NCBI GenBank assembly: GCA_031278395.1
Contig: JAITKM010000007.1
Location: 124,001-188,000, forward strand
Direction: 5' to 3'
From: Deltaproteobacteria bacterium
GTDB lineage: Bacteria; Bdellovibrionota_C; UBA2361; SZUA-149; JAITKM01
Length of the DNA: 64,000 bases
A program made the position numbers and the translations under genes. Below the pieces are notes generated by a model that did not search any database, was not told the origin of the DNA, and was given only the letters and a program-made list of their open reading frames with translations. Below, piece by piece: positions 44,261-53,073 of this stretch; within the stretch, counting starts at the first letter, position 1; each line of letters begins with the position of its first letter.

Positions 44261-45514
44261 ATGGATAAAAAAACTATCGCCGTATTTTTTGGCGGACAAT
44301 CAACTGAACATGATATTAGTATTCTGGCGGGGTTAGCGGTTATGCAGGCTATTGACAGGACTAAATTCAATGTTGAGCCTATATATATAGATTTCGATGG
44401 TAACTGGTATAATGGCGAAGCTTTAAAGTTTCCAAATACTTTTCATCTTTCTAAAGCTATTAAAAAAACTTTAAACCGGGTGGAGTTTCCGATTGGGCGC
44501 AATTTTGAAAATGATCGTCCGCATTGCGATGTGATTTCGCGAGCAACTTTTTTTGGGGATAAAAAGATTTATTTTGACGTGGCGTTTTTAGCTTTTTTGG
44601 GTGCCGTAGGTGAGGATGGGGTTATCCAAGGCGTGTTTAGTACTGCTCGTGTGCCGTTTGTTAATTCAGATGTTCAAGCCGCGTCGATATATATGAATAA
44701 AGTTTTAACTAAAATGATTTTGCGTAGTGCTGGGGTGCCGGTTTTGCCAGAAATTACTTTGCGTCGTCCGGAGGTAGGCATGTTAGATATTAGTGAAATA
44801 ATTAAAGGTCATAATTTCACGTATCCAGCTTGTGTTAAACCTGTGAACTTAGGCAGTAGTGTTGGAGTACGTAAGGTTGAGAATGAGGAAGAATTAAAAA
44901 CGGCATTGGTTGATGTGTTTAGGTTGGATTTTGAAGCTATGGTTGAGCCGTTTGTAGAAAATTTAGTTGAATATAATGTAGCGGTTTGTAAAGCTTTTGA
45001 TGGTGAAATAGTTTGTTCGGCAATTGAAAAGCCAACTCGTGAAGACGCTCTTTTAAGTTTTGAAGACAAATATTGTCGTGGGGCAAGTAAGGGTAAGTTA
45101 GGCGAGAAATTTGGATCTAAATTTGGGAGCAAACTAGGGACTATTATTTCTGGTGAGAATAGAATGAATCAAGGTATGGCGGCAATGGGACGCGAGATGA
45201 ACCCGGCTGAATTAACTGCGGCTCAAAAAGAGTTAATTTTGAATAGTGCTAAAATAGCTATGCAAGTTATTGGTGGAGCTGGAACGCCCAGAGTTGATTT
45301 TGTTTGTAACTCTGTAACTGGTGAAATATGGCTTAATGAGATTAATACAATTCCGGGCATGTTGGCTTATTATTTATGGGAAGCTAGCGAACCAAGAGTT
45401 CCGTTTACCAAGTTGATTGACGCATTAATTGAGGAAGCTTATCGCTCGGCAGATAAACTACGTCGTAACGTTGATTTAAAATCTGCTAAAGCCGCTTTGT
45501 TCCCTGATAGGTAA
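44261..45514 (+). CDS. ddl: D-alanine--D-alanine ligase
   Basis: Ddl joins two D-alanines for peptidoglycan. The 417-residue ATP-grasp protein has IAVFFGGQSTEHDISILAGL, FLGAVGEDGVIQGVFSTA, PVNLGSSVGVRKV, a central region EAMVEPFVENLVEYNVAVC and the C-terminal RVDFVCNSVTGEIWLNEINT with PGMLAYYLW. A 35-residue insert (GASKGKLGEKFGSKFGSKLG) before the metal-binding loop also occurs in one Ddl subgroup. Complete. A terminator follows. Confidence 0.94.
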   Translation: MDKKTIAVFFGGQSTEHDISILAGLAVMQAIDRTKFNVEPIYIDFDGNWYNGEALKFPNTFHLSKAIKKTLNRVEFPIGRNFENDRPHCDVISRATFFGDKKIYFDVAFLAFLGAVGEDGVIQGVFSTARVPFVNSDVQAASIYMNKVLTKMILRSAGVPVLPEITLRRPEVGMLDISEIIKGHNFTYPACVKPVNLGSSVGVRKVENEEELKTALVDVFRLDFEAMVEPFVENLVEYNVAVCKAFDGEIVCSAIEKPTREDALLSFEDKYCRGASKGKLGEKFGSKFGSKLGTIISGENRMNQGMAAMGREMNPAELTAAQKELILNSAKIAMQVIGGAGTPRVDFVCNSVTGEIWLNEINTIPGMLAYYLWEASEPRVPFTKLIDALIEEAYRSADKLRRNVDLKSAKAALFPDR

Positions 45515-45535
45515 ACTAAATTTAATTAGCGAAAT

Positions 45536-45560
45536 AACTAGAAGTAATCTAGTTAGCTTT
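45536..45560 (+). terminator. Terminator after ddl
   Basis: aactaga (45536-45542) and tctagtt (45548-45554) form a 7-bp stem with a 5-base loop (agtaa), followed by agcttttt. It lies 22 bases after the ddl stop. Confidence 0.7.
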
Positions 45561-45666
45561 TTGAATTTTTTGGTAATATTAAGTTGACTATTGATTGACC
45601 TTATTGTAGGGAACAAACCCAAATTTATCGCAACTTACGTTACTAATAATTTTTATTAATTAATTG

Positions 45667-45712
45667 GGTCCCATAGCTCAGTTGGATAGAGCAATTGCCT
45701 TCTAATCGGAGG
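45667..45712 (+). pseudogene. 3'-truncated tRNA-Arg(TCT)-like sequence
   Basis: ggtcccatagctcagttgga and the following D arm copy the 5' part of the intact tRNA-Arg at 45873 almost exactly. The anticodon loop ttctaa is kept, but the anticodon stem no longer pairs (attgc versus tcgga), and no T arm or acceptor 3' strand follows. It is a partial duplicate. Confidence 0.65.
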
Positions 45713-45872
45713 TAGACGCGCCGGATGAAGATATAATAAACACGATTAAGCTATATTTTTAGCGAGGTTGTGAAAAGTTTAAAGATGTAAGGAACTGGAT
45801 AGAAAAAGATTGAAAACCGTTGAGATATAAGTAAAATGCTACATATATGCTACACGGAATGCTACATATTAC

Positions 45873-45949
45873 GGTCCCGTAGCTCAGTTGGATAGAGCAA
45901 CAGCCTTCTAAGCTGTGGGTCAGAGGTTCGAATCCTCTCGGGATCACCA
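45873..45949 (+). tRNA. tRNA-Arg (anticodon TCT)
   Basis: Complete cloverleaf with encoded CCA: acceptor ggtcccg (45873-45879) with cgggatc (45939-45945, one G-U), D arm gctcagttggatagagc, anticodon stem acagc/gctgt with loop cttctaa (anticodon tct 45907-45909), T arm cagaggttcgaatcctctc, then acca. It reads AGA/AGG codons. It is a probable integration target. Confidence 0.93.
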
Positions 45950-46008
45950 GCTTTTTTTATTATTTACATCCCGTTTATCAACCGTTGACTTCACCCATAT
46001 TCATCTCC

Positions 46009-46057
46009 AGCTCAACAGATTATTAGTCTGTTGCTCTACCAACTGAGCTAATCGCCC
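46009..46057 (-). pseudogene. Truncated tRNA-like fragment
   Basis: On the minus strand gggcgattagctcagttggt begins a tRNA 5' half, followed by a good anticodon stem acaga/tctgt with loop ctaataa (formal anticodon AAT). The sequence after the anticodon arm has no T arm and no acceptor partner for gggcgat. It is a decayed or recombined tRNA. Confidence 0.6.
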
Positions 46058-46176
46058 ATAAAGATTTCCGAGTTTTTTTCTGAATCCATTTCAAAAACTT
46101 TTATAAAAAGTTAAAAATTACTCGCAATATAAAAATTTATAAGCTAGTATGATAAGGAGTAAAAACGAGAGGAAGC

Positions 46177-47106
46177 ATGAACGCAAATCCGTCATATAAA
46201 GAAGAACTTTTAGTCTCTAGGCCCGTCTTAAAATGGGCGGGGGGTAAAGGTCAATTGCTGGAACAAATCACAGCTCGGTTGCCAAATAAACTTAAAGCTG
46301 GTGCTATTAAAAGATATATTGAACCATTTATTGGTGGTGGAGCTGTTTTTTTTGAAATAGCCAATACTTATTTTTTTAAAGAGGCCTTTTTATTTGATAT
46401 CAATCCGGAACTCGTTATTCTTTACAATGTTATCAAAAACGATGTCAAAAAATTGATTGATGAATTAGAGAATATTCAAGCGGCATATTATAGCTCCCAA
46501 GATAGAAACCTATACTACTATGACCGCCGGGATGAATATAACAAAAACAACAAATTTATTGATGCAAATAAGTATACTTCTGATTTTGTAAGGCGGGCGG
46601 CTTTAACCATTTTTTTAAATCGAACCTGTTTTAATGGACTTTTCAGAGTAAACAAAAAAGGGTTATTTAACGTTCCAGTGGGTCAGTATAAAAATCCAAA
46701 AATATTAGATGCGGAAAACTTGTTGAATGTATCTGCCGTATTGCAAAATGCAATAATACACCAAGCTGATTTTGCTGTCGCACAAGAATACGCCAACAAA
46801 GATACTTTTATTTATTATGATCCGCCATATCGGCCAGTTAGGGAAACGTCCAGTTTTAATTCGTATGCCGCCATTGATTTTGATGATGCGGAACAAGAGC
46901 GTTTACATGATTTGTTTGTTGCGGTTGGGAATAAGAGTGCATTACAAATGCTTTCTAATTCTGACCCGACAAATTACATCTCCGATCCATTTTTTGATGA
47001 TTTATACAAAGGTTTTAAAATAAATCGGGTTATGGCAAAACGTCTTATCAATGCCAATGCTGATGGTCGTAACGAAATCCGCGAATTATTGATTACAAAT
47101 TATTAA
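46177..47106 (+). CDS. Dam-family adenine-N6 DNA methyltransferase (DpnM-like)
   Basis: The 309-residue alpha-class N6-adenine methyltransferase modifies GATC. Motif I-like LKWAGGKGQLLEQI (residues 18-31) and FIGGGAVFFE start it. NRTCFNGLFRVNKKGLFNVP matches the Dam target-recognition region, and the catalytic DPPY motif lies at 215-218 (FIYYDPPYRP). Together with the second methylase and DpnII-like nuclease downstream it forms a DpnII-type restriction-modification set. It follows the tRNA junction, so it is probably imported. Confidence 0.93.
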   Translation: MNANPSYKEELLVSRPVLKWAGGKGQLLEQITARLPNKLKAGAIKRYIEPFIGGGAVFFEIANTYFFKEAFLFDINPELVILYNVIKNDVKKLIDELENIQAAYYSSQDRNLYYYDRRDEYNKNNKFIDANKYTSDFVRRAALTIFLNRTCFNGLFRVNKKGLFNVPVGQYKNPKILDAENLLNVSAVLQNAIIHQADFAVAQEYANKDTFIYYDPPYRPVRETSSFNSYAAIDFDDAEQERLHDLFVAVGNKSALQMLSNSDPTNYISDPFFDDLYKGFKINRVMAKRLINANADGRNEIRELLITNY

Positions 47107-47165
47107 AATTTTGTGTTGATTGTTATGTCTGGTTGAAGTATTATTTCTACAAACAGGAATAAAAA

Positions 47166-47507
47166 ATGAATAAATCTGAGTTATTAAAAGATATGACTGA
47201 CAGCAAATTTACTATTATTGATGCTGTTGAGGTCGGTCACAAATATCGATTAGCGATATACAAAGGCACTAAAACCGAAAGCATATTTGATTTTGTTGTC
47301 AGATATCGTGAAAATTTTAATACTGGTTGGTCTCGTATCCGAACACCTAAGCATGTACACTGGATTGTGGATATTCTGATAAAACGTTCTCATGACCGTG
47401 AAGAAACCTTGCTTTTTGTAAGAGAGTTTGAAAAATTATGGAACTCCATAAAGCCAATAACAATTCAGGGGGAGCTGGATACCTTATTAAGCAGGTTATC
47501 GATTTAA
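47166..47507 (+). CDS. Hypothetical protein inside the DpnII cassette
   Basis: This 113-residue protein is not recognised. It is alpha/beta with SKFTIIDAVEVGHKYRLAIY and RTPKHVHWIVDILIKRSHDR segments, and no membrane part. It lies between the Dam-like methylase and the second methylase and has an acaggaataaaa ribosome site. A role in controlling or assisting restriction-modification is suggested only by position. Its frame continues into the next small ORF after one stop codon. Confidence 0.5.
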   Translation: MNKSELLKDMTDSKFTIIDAVEVGHKYRLAIYKGTKTESIFDFVVRYRENFNTGWSRIRTPKHVHWIVDILIKRSHDREETLLFVREFEKLWNSIKPITIQGELDTLLSRLSI

Positions 47508-47528
47508 AGATTTCTCCCCACAGCATCA

Positions 47529-47678
47529 ATGAAATCTGACCTCCATGATACAGAATTCTTGTTTAAAATGATGTATCTGATAATGGTTCAAGAAAAAACG
47601 AACGACCCCACAGGAACTTTAACTAGTGGCATTATTTATAAGTTAAAACATCAAGAAGATTGGTTTGGTTTATTATGA
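47529..47678 (+). CDS. Small ORF (49 residues) translationally coupled to the second methylase
   Basis: ATG 47529 opens 49 codons (MKSDLHDTEFLFKMMYLIMV...) ending at TGA 47676-47678, which overlaps the methylase ATG 47675 as atga. It is in the same frame as the upstream 113-residue ORF, 21 bases past its TAA, so it may be a separate gene or the tail of one gene split by a stop codon. The coupling suggests it is translated. Confidence 0.5.
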   Translation: MKSDLHDTEFLFKMMYLIMVQEKTNDPTGTLTSGIIYKLKHQEDWFGLL

Positions 47679-48457
47679 GCGTAAAACCATACAGACTTTA
47701 TTGTGCTGACTGTCTGGAACAATTAAAAGAAATTCCAGAAAATACTTTTGATATGATATTCGCAGATCCGCCATATATGCTTTCAAACGGAGGCATAAGC
47801 TGTCAGAGTGGCAAAGTTGTTTCGGTTAACAAAGGTGGCTGGGATAAAAGCCAAGGCTTTGAAAAAGACTTTGAGTTTCACAAACAATGGCTTGAACTTT
47901 GCAAAAGAGTCTTAAAACCTCATGGAACGTTATGGGTTTCTGGAACCTATCACAGCATTTACTCTTGTGGCTTTGCGCTGCAATTGCTCGGATATCATAT
48001 TTTGAATGATATTTCTTGGTTCAAACCGAATGCCAGCCCCAATATGTCCTGTCGGTATTTTACCGCCAGCCATGAAACTTTAATTTGGGTTAGAAAAGAT
48101 AAAGATAGCAAACATATCTTCAATTATGAAGCAATGAAGAATGGCAGTTTCCCAAAGGATTTTTTGAAAAAGGCGGATACTCAAATGCGCAGCGTATGGG
48201 CGATTGGAACGCCAGCCATGTCCGAAAAATCTCATGGAAAACATCCCACACAAAAACCGATAGATTTATTGGAACGCATTATTTTAGCATCTACTAATCC
48301 CGGAGCTTTAATTTTAGATCCATTCATGGGGAGTGGCACGACCGGTGTCGCGGCCATAAAATTAGGCCGGAAATTTGTAGGCATTGAAAAAGAACAACTA
48401 TTCATTGAATTGGCAGAAAAAAGATTGTACGATGCAACTATAAGCGCTGGAGAATAA
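47675..48457 (+). CDS. Adenine-N6 DNA methyltransferase (DpnA-like)
   Basis: The 260-residue beta-class N6-adenine methyltransferase has its catalytic DPPY at residues 31-34 (FDMIFADPPYMLSNGG), a target domain with QWLELCKRVLKPHGTLWVSG and the SAM-binding FxGxG motif near the end (LDPFMGSGTTGVAA). DpnA in pneumococcal DpnII systems methylates GATC, including single strands, to protect incoming DNA. The start is set at ATG 47675 (MSVKPYRLYC), which overlaps the preceding stop. Confidence 0.92.
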   Translation: MSVKPYRLYCADCLEQLKEIPENTFDMIFADPPYMLSNGGISCQSGKVVSVNKGGWDKSQGFEKDFEFHKQWLELCKRVLKPHGTLWVSGTYHSIYSCGFALQLLGYHILNDISWFKPNASPNMSCRYFTASHETLIWVRKDKDSKHIFNYEAMKNGSFPKDFLKKADTQMRSVWAIGTPAMSEKSHGKHPTQKPIDLLERIILASTNPGALILDPFMGSGTTGVAAIKLGRKFVGIEKEQLFIELAEKRLYDATISAGE

Positions 48458-48458
48458 T

Positions 48459-49370
48459 ATGAAGCAAAACCCATCTTTCCAAAAAATATTAAATTGCAAA
48501 ACCAGTGATGACGTTTTTGAATGTTTGGTTTCTAACTTGAAGCAAACCATTAAATCTTGGGATTACTTTGTTAATTGGAGCAAGGTTATTAAAAATTACA
48601 GGGATATTGAAACAAGGCTAAATATCCTCAATACGTTGATTGGCAAGTCTGATATCAAAAAAGAAGCTAAAGAGTTATTGAATAAATATCCAGAAATCAT
48701 GCCTATTGTTCCAGATCTTCTAGCTTATAGAGATAGACAGGTTAATATTCTTTCCGACTTTAAAACTTTTGGTTTTGAAAGCTATGATTTTTCAAAACCT
48801 ATCAATGTTGATAAAGCTGTAAAATTTTTGGATAAAAGCGGATTCCTTAAATTACTTTCGGATAGAAATATCAAATCCATACCGGATTATTTCATTGGTA
48901 TAGGGGTTGGATTAGACAGTAATGGTCGCAAAAATCGTAGCGGAACAGCTATGGAGGACATTATCGAATTTTTTGTTAAAGATCTTTGTGATAGAAATGG
49001 GTTTGAATATATTACCCAAGCAACTGCGGATAAAATAAAATCAAAATGGGACAAGACTATTACTGTTAATAAATCCTCAAAGCGAATTGATTTTGCAATT
49101 AACACTCCGGGAAAACTTTACCTAATTGAAACTAATTTTTATGACGGTGGTGGCTCTAAATTAAAATCGACAGCTGGAGAATATATTGATTCTTACAACC
49201 AATGGACAAACGATGGACATCAATTTATTTGGATTACAGATGGATCTGGCTGGAAATCCACAAGGGGACCGTTAAGAGATACTTTCGATGTGATTGATTA
49301 CATTTTGAATATCGATATGGTTCAAAAAGGCATTTTGGAAAATCTAATTATAGAAAAGGATAAGGTGTGA
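48459..49370 (+). CDS. DpnII-family type II restriction endonuclease
   Basis: The 303-residue nuclease should cut unmethylated GATC. Features are the helical N-terminus (LNCKTSDDVFECLVSNLKQT, IKSWDYFVNWSKV), RSGTAMEDIIEFFVKDLCDR, a PD-(D/E)xK-like core RIDFAINTPGKLYLIETNFY then DGGGSKLKSTAGEY, and HQFIWITDGSGWKSTRGPLR. These match the DpnII/MboI type. It starts one base after the methylase stop, and its own stop overlaps the next gene. The cassette order M-(small)-M-R is complete. Confidence 0.88.
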   Translation: MKQNPSFQKILNCKTSDDVFECLVSNLKQTIKSWDYFVNWSKVIKNYRDIETRLNILNTLIGKSDIKKEAKELLNKYPEIMPIVPDLLAYRDRQVNILSDFKTFGFESYDFSKPINVDKAVKFLDKSGFLKLLSDRNIKSIPDYFIGIGVGLDSNGRKNRSGTAMEDIIEFFVKDLCDRNGFEYITQATADKIKSKWDKTITVNKSSKRIDFAINTPGKLYLIETNFYDGGGSKLKSTAGEYIDSYNQWTNDGHQFIWITDGSGWKSTRGPLRDTFDVIDYILNIDMVQKGILENLIIEKDKV

Positions 49371-50196
49371 GAAAAAATATTGATATCACAGAGCAAGAAT
49401 ATAAAACCACCATACAAAAATTCTATGAATATTTTGAAAATGGATATCTTTTTGAAAACTTCTTAAAATCGTTTTTAGACAAAATAGGACTTGATGAAAT
49501 ATCTGTTACTCAACGTTCTCGCGATGGAGGTTTTGATTTAAAAGCATCTCGCTTTGGTGTTGGAGGCTTTAGTGAAGCCGATGCAGTAAATTACTATGTA
49601 CAAGCGAAGAAATGTTCTCCAGAACAACGTATATCTGTCAAAGCAATCAGAGAATTAAAGGGCCTTATTCCCTTCGGGCATAAGGGAATTTTTATTACAA
49701 CTGCAAAATTTTCCGCTGATGCAGAAAAGGAATCGAATAACGATCCATCAAACCAGTTGTACTTATTGATGGAAAATCTCTTGTTAGCAGCTGTATAGAT
49801 CATGAAATAGGTTTTACTTTTAAACCCATATTCAACAAAGCTGCTATGGATGAATTAAAGCAAATTCATTATCCCGAAACATCGGAAGCAGAAGCAAATG
49901 AGAATGAAAATACACTCGTTGTGGAACGACAAATAACGCTAAACGACATGAGATCTAGAATATTTCCTATTCCCCGCCTAATAAAAGATAATATGCCAGA
50001 GGGTTTATCTAAAATGGATGTATATTTAGAGGATGGGTCAAAAATAACATTGTCTGTCGATAAAGCAGGCCGTTATTTAGCCGGCATAACTAAGCTCTAT
50101 AAGAAAGAGGGCTTGATCTTAGAAGACGGAAGCTTTAATCCCAAAAAATCTATCTGGACGTTATCTTCTGGTGTATTAAAGATATCTTTTTCATAA
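49367..50196 (+). pseudogene. Mrr-like restriction endonuclease gene split by a frameshift
   Basis: Two frames join into one homologous protein. The first (49367-49798, GTG start overlapping the DpnII stop) has an N-terminal helical part and an Mrr-type nuclease core: RSRDGGFDLKAS then NYYVQAKKCSPEQRISVKAI and HKGIFITTAKFSADAEKESN. The second frame reads KPVVLIDGKSLVSSCIDHEI onward and continues to 50196. Both agree if one A is restored in the AAA run at 49750-49752. The full protein would be about 276 residues. A programmed frameshift is less likely. Confidence 0.72.
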
Positions 50197-50424
50197 AATG
50201 GGCTTTATGCCAACAGATCTAAAAAACAATGTATGAGTTTTTCTAAACGCGCAATGAGTAAAAAAATGTGAAAATTTGCTTGTCGGGATAGCCACGACAA
50301 GTCAGATACATAAGGGAATATGTAAAATAAAAAATCCGTGCGAATTTATTGTTTTTATTGTTTTTCTAGCAAAAGTTGAATAGACTTCCTTAAACTGGAT
50401 TTAGTGTAAAAAAAGGAAGAAGAA

Positions 50425-51330
50425 ATGCGGATAGCAGAGATTAAAATACGAAATTTTAGAAAACTTAAAGAAGTGGTGATAGATTTTCATTCTAAAAAAA
50501 CCGTATTTATTGGTGCAAACAATAGTGGAAAAACAAGCGCTATAACTGCTATGTGTTTATTTTTAGAAGATAACCAAAAATTCTCAACCTATGATTTTCC
50601 GTTATCAAATCATCTAAAAGTCAATGAACTTTTTGAAAAAGAGGTCGAACCATCAAAACAAGAAGTGGATGGTGTTTTTCCCGCTCTTGATTTATGGTTT
50701 TATGTCGAAGACAAAGATATTCATCATGTAAGCCAGCTATTGCCTACATTAGATTGGACGGGTGGCGACTTAGGAGTTCGTTTGCGATATGAAATAAAAG
50801 ATATTGCTAAATTGTTTAGCGACTATAAAAGCGCTCGAGATAAAATCAAAGGTAAAAATGGCCTATTTCCAAAAGATATGATGGATTACCTTTCAAAAAA
50901 TCTTTCCGACCATTTTGAAATTCGTCGTTATGTCCTCGACCCTGCCCAAAAGGCTAAAATCCAAACTCAAGAAACTTTGGGAGAAAAATTAGAAATTAAC
51001 CCACTAGATAACATTCTACGAATAAATACAATTAACGCGCAACGTGGTATGAGTGATGAAGTCGCAGACGCAAAACAATCAGAAAAACAAAAATTAACAG
51101 CGTTAATGACAAAGTATTACACTTCTCATCTTGATCCCAATACAGGAGAAATGACCGAAAAAGATATAAAGGCACTTGAAACATTAAACACGGCAACAGA
51201 AGATTTTACTAAAAATATGAGAGCCAACTTCAAGCCAGCCTTGGAAGAAATTGCAAAAATTGGATACCCACCTTTTGGAGCACCGGATATTACTATCAAC
51301 CTTATTATATCTACCTTATCAAACAGATAA
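50425..51330 (+). CDS. OLD/GajA-like AAA ATPase, probably truncated
   Basis: The 301-residue protein begins MRIAEIKIRNFRKLKEVVID with Walker A FIGANNSGKTSAIT, the pattern of OLD-family and Gabija GajA ATPases. Length is short for the family (500 or more), and neither the second half of the ATPase (signature and Walker B) nor a Toprim nuclease is present. The C-terminus stops at APDITINLIISTLSNR, which looks like a break point. It sits in the defence island next to restriction-modification genes. No GajB helicase is found. Confidence 0.7.
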   Translation: MRIAEIKIRNFRKLKEVVIDFHSKKTVFIGANNSGKTSAITAMCLFLEDNQKFSTYDFPLSNHLKVNELFEKEVEPSKQEVDGVFPALDLWFYVEDKDIHHVSQLLPTLDWTGGDLGVRLRYEIKDIAKLFSDYKSARDKIKGKNGLFPKDMMDYLSKNLSDHFEIRRYVLDPAQKAKIQTQETLGEKLEINPLDNILRINTINAQRGMSDEVADAKQSEKQKLTALMTKYYTSHLDPNTGEMTEKDIKALETLNTATEDFTKNMRANFKPALEEIAKIGYPPFGAPDITINLIISTLSNR

Positions 51331-51429
51331 GGTGTTCCATGATATAAAGTTAATACACTATCCGACAAATTACTCTTTTTGTTGGCGTTGTTGTATAAAA
51401 AGTATTTTGATTTAGTTTAATTTAGACAA

Positions 51430-51588
51430 TTATGAAATTTTGCTTTCTTTATAAACTACGTGTTTGCGAACAACTGGATCATATTTTTTAAGTTCTAATT
51501 TTTCTGTTTTGCCTTTTTTATTTTTGGCAGTTGTATAAAAATGTCCAGTTTTTGCAGAAGATACTAATTTGATTAAATCTCTTGGCAT
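51430..51588 (-). CDS. rpmG: 50S ribosomal protein L33
   Basis: The 52-residue minus-strand frame reads [20 protein letters not shown] then [19 protein letters not shown], a clear L33 (the usual [12 protein letters not shown]-type end, where homologues have PVVRKHVxYKExK). The zinc-binding Cys pairs are absent, so it is the non-zinc form. It is below many ORF length cut-offs. Presence of a core ribosomal gene marks the end of the defence island. Confidence 0.93.
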   Translation of the reverse strand: MPRDLIKLVSSAKTGHFYTTAKNKKGKTEKLELKKYDPVVRKHVVYKESKIS

Positions 51589-51682
51589 AATAATTTACCT
51601 TTAGAATAAAATTAAATAAAAAATGAAAGCGCTTTGATAGCAACTTACTGATATTATTGCAAACCTGTTTGTAAAAATATTA

Positions 51683-51901
51683 CTAATTAGTATATTTCTT
51701 TAATTCTTTGTCTAAATCATCAAAACTTTTTCCAGAGATAGTATCTAGTTCATCAACTATATTGTCTTCGGCGAAGAACCAATTATAATAAGAAATGGCA
51801 ATGACAATTATTATAAAAGCCACGACTAATATTATAGCTCTACTAGCTATCTGAGAATTAGAAGGATATTTAATGCCTAAATCATTTGTTTTGTTTTCCA
51901 T
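51683..51901 (-). CDS. Small single-pass membrane protein, unknown
   Basis: The 72-residue protein has one membrane segment (ASRAIILVVAFIIIVIAISYY, about residues 19-40) and an acidic C-terminal tail. Its place upstream of rpmG recalls SecE, but the SecE motif (WPSR-like) is missing. Function unknown. Confidence 0.45.
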   Translation of the reverse strand: MENKTNDLGIKYPSNSQIASRAIILVVAFIIIVIAISYYNWFFAEDNIVDELDTISGKSFDDLDKELKKYTN

Positions 51902-52354
51902 ATTAATTACTTAAAATAAACAGAAAAGTTTATATTTTTAGCCTAACAACAGCCGGGAGGCAAATAATATAAATTAACTTTGATTACAAGATGCTTTTAA
52001 AAAATTGAATGTTTTCGAGTTTTCGATAAATAAAATAGTTATAGCCTGCGTTGTTGGATTTATAATCTAATTTAAAATATAGACTTGTGCTTTTAGGGTC
52101 GCAAACATATCTCTCCGTCATTTAACTTAACCTCAAGTTGTTTGACGTTAACCCGTTAGCTAATAACTCCTATAACTATTGTGTTATATTTGCCATTTGA
52201 CTAAAAATATTTGCCTATTATTTTAATAGCTTATTTATTGTTTTTTATAACTACCTAATTTTATTAGTTTTTAAAAAAATAATACATGGTCACAAAAAAA
52301 TATAATTCATGTATAAGAGTTTTGAAGTTTATTGATAACTTGAATAGGTATTTT
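51902..52354. other. AT-rich intergenic region with no recognised feature
   Basis: These 453 bases separate divergent genes. I find no tRNA, riboswitch or clear repeat. The frame from 52286 belongs to the longer form of the next ORF, whose likelier start is 52355. Confidence 0.3.
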
Positions 52355-52984
52355 ATGAAAAATTTATTACTTTTTGCAATATTAACAGTTTTTATTAGTT
52401 TTCCGAGCCATTCAAGTGCATATGTTTATAGCTATAATAAAAACTATAATACTAATAATAGTGCGATTTATTCAAAAAAGACAACGGCTTATAATAATAT
52501 TTATAACCCTCTTAGAAAACATTCAAACATTCCAAGTTTAAGATCTGTTAATCCATATGAAGCAAGGCGAATTGATTATGTGCTGAAACAAGAAAAATAT
52601 TTTAGGGATTTAGCTTTGGCTGAAGCTAGAGCCGACGCTAATTATGCAAAAAGGAGATTAATTAGGCAGGAAAAAGAACGTAGAGTAGAAGAACAAGCTA
52701 AAAGACGTTTAGTTAGAAATCAGCAACTAGCCGCTAAAAATAATAAAAACAAGGTGAAAACTGACCAATTATTATTGGCTGACAAAAAATTGCTTTTGGA
52801 CAAAAAGGATAAAAAGAACTTAGAAGTTGTCAAGAGTTCTGATTTTAATATGATTTCTGACTCATTAGAACAAAATGCAGATTATAAATATATTCCCAAA
52901 AAACAGGAAAAAGTCGTTTTGGCAACAACCGAACAGCCTTCATTTTTTCAACGTTTAAGATGGGCGTTATTTGGTAGAAATTAA
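52355..52984 (+). CDS. Secreted or periplasmic basic coiled-coil protein
   Basis: From ATG 52355 the 209-residue protein has a signal peptide (MKNLLLFAILTVFISFPSHS then SA^Y). A Tyr/Asn-rich segment (YVYSYNKNYNTNNSAIYSKK) follows, then a long basic helical stretch (LAEARADANYAKRRLIRQEK...) likely forming a coiled coil. An upstream ATG at 52286 would hide the signal peptide. No family recognised. A strong terminator follows. Confidence 0.65.
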   Translation: MKNLLLFAILTVFISFPSHSSAYVYSYNKNYNTNNSAIYSKKTTAYNNIYNPLRKHSNIPSLRSVNPYEARRIDYVLKQEKYFRDLALAEARADANYAKRRLIRQEKERRVEEQAKRRLVRNQQLAAKNNKNKVKTDQLLLADKKLLLDKKDKKNLEVVKSSDFNMISDSLEQNADYKYIPKKQEKVVLATTEQPSFFQRLRWALFGRN

Positions 52985-53024
52985 AAACATTTTTCGTAAA
53001 AAATATAAAACCTATTAAAATTCC

Positions 53025-53062
53025 AAATAGCAGAGTTCAATAAGACCTCTGCTATTTTTTTT
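53025..53062 (+). terminator. Rho-independent terminator
   Basis: aaatagcagag (53025-53035) and ctctgctattt (53047-53057) form a perfect 11-bp stem with an 11-base loop followed by a T-run to 53062. It ends the secreted coiled-coil gene, 11 bases before the next gene starts. Confidence 0.88.
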
Positions 53063-53073
53063 GTGTAAAATCA

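Larger units (their letters stand above)
45515..46176. other. tRNA-bearing island junction
   Basis: This 662-base non-coding region holds the ddl terminator, a 3'-truncated tRNA-Arg-like sequence (45667-45712), the intact tRNA-Arg gene (45873-45949), and a minus-strand tRNA fragment (46009-46057). Such multiple partial tRNAs are typical of repeated integrations. No integrase gene is visible. Confidence 0.6.

Noticed and set aside
45759-45947. Minus-strand 62-codon frame containing IPRGFEPLTHSLEGCC
   Set aside because: It is the antisense of tRNA-Arg(TCT). This peptide is a well-known false gene produced by tRNA complements.
45667-45949. Group I intron splitting a tRNA-Arg gene
   Set aside because: The gap between the partial and intact tRNAs is only about 160 bases, and the downstream tRNA is complete by itself.
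51683-51901. secE, because of its place next to rpmG
   Set aside because: It has one membrane segment but lacks the conserved SecE motif, and no tRNA-Trp or nusG lies nearby.
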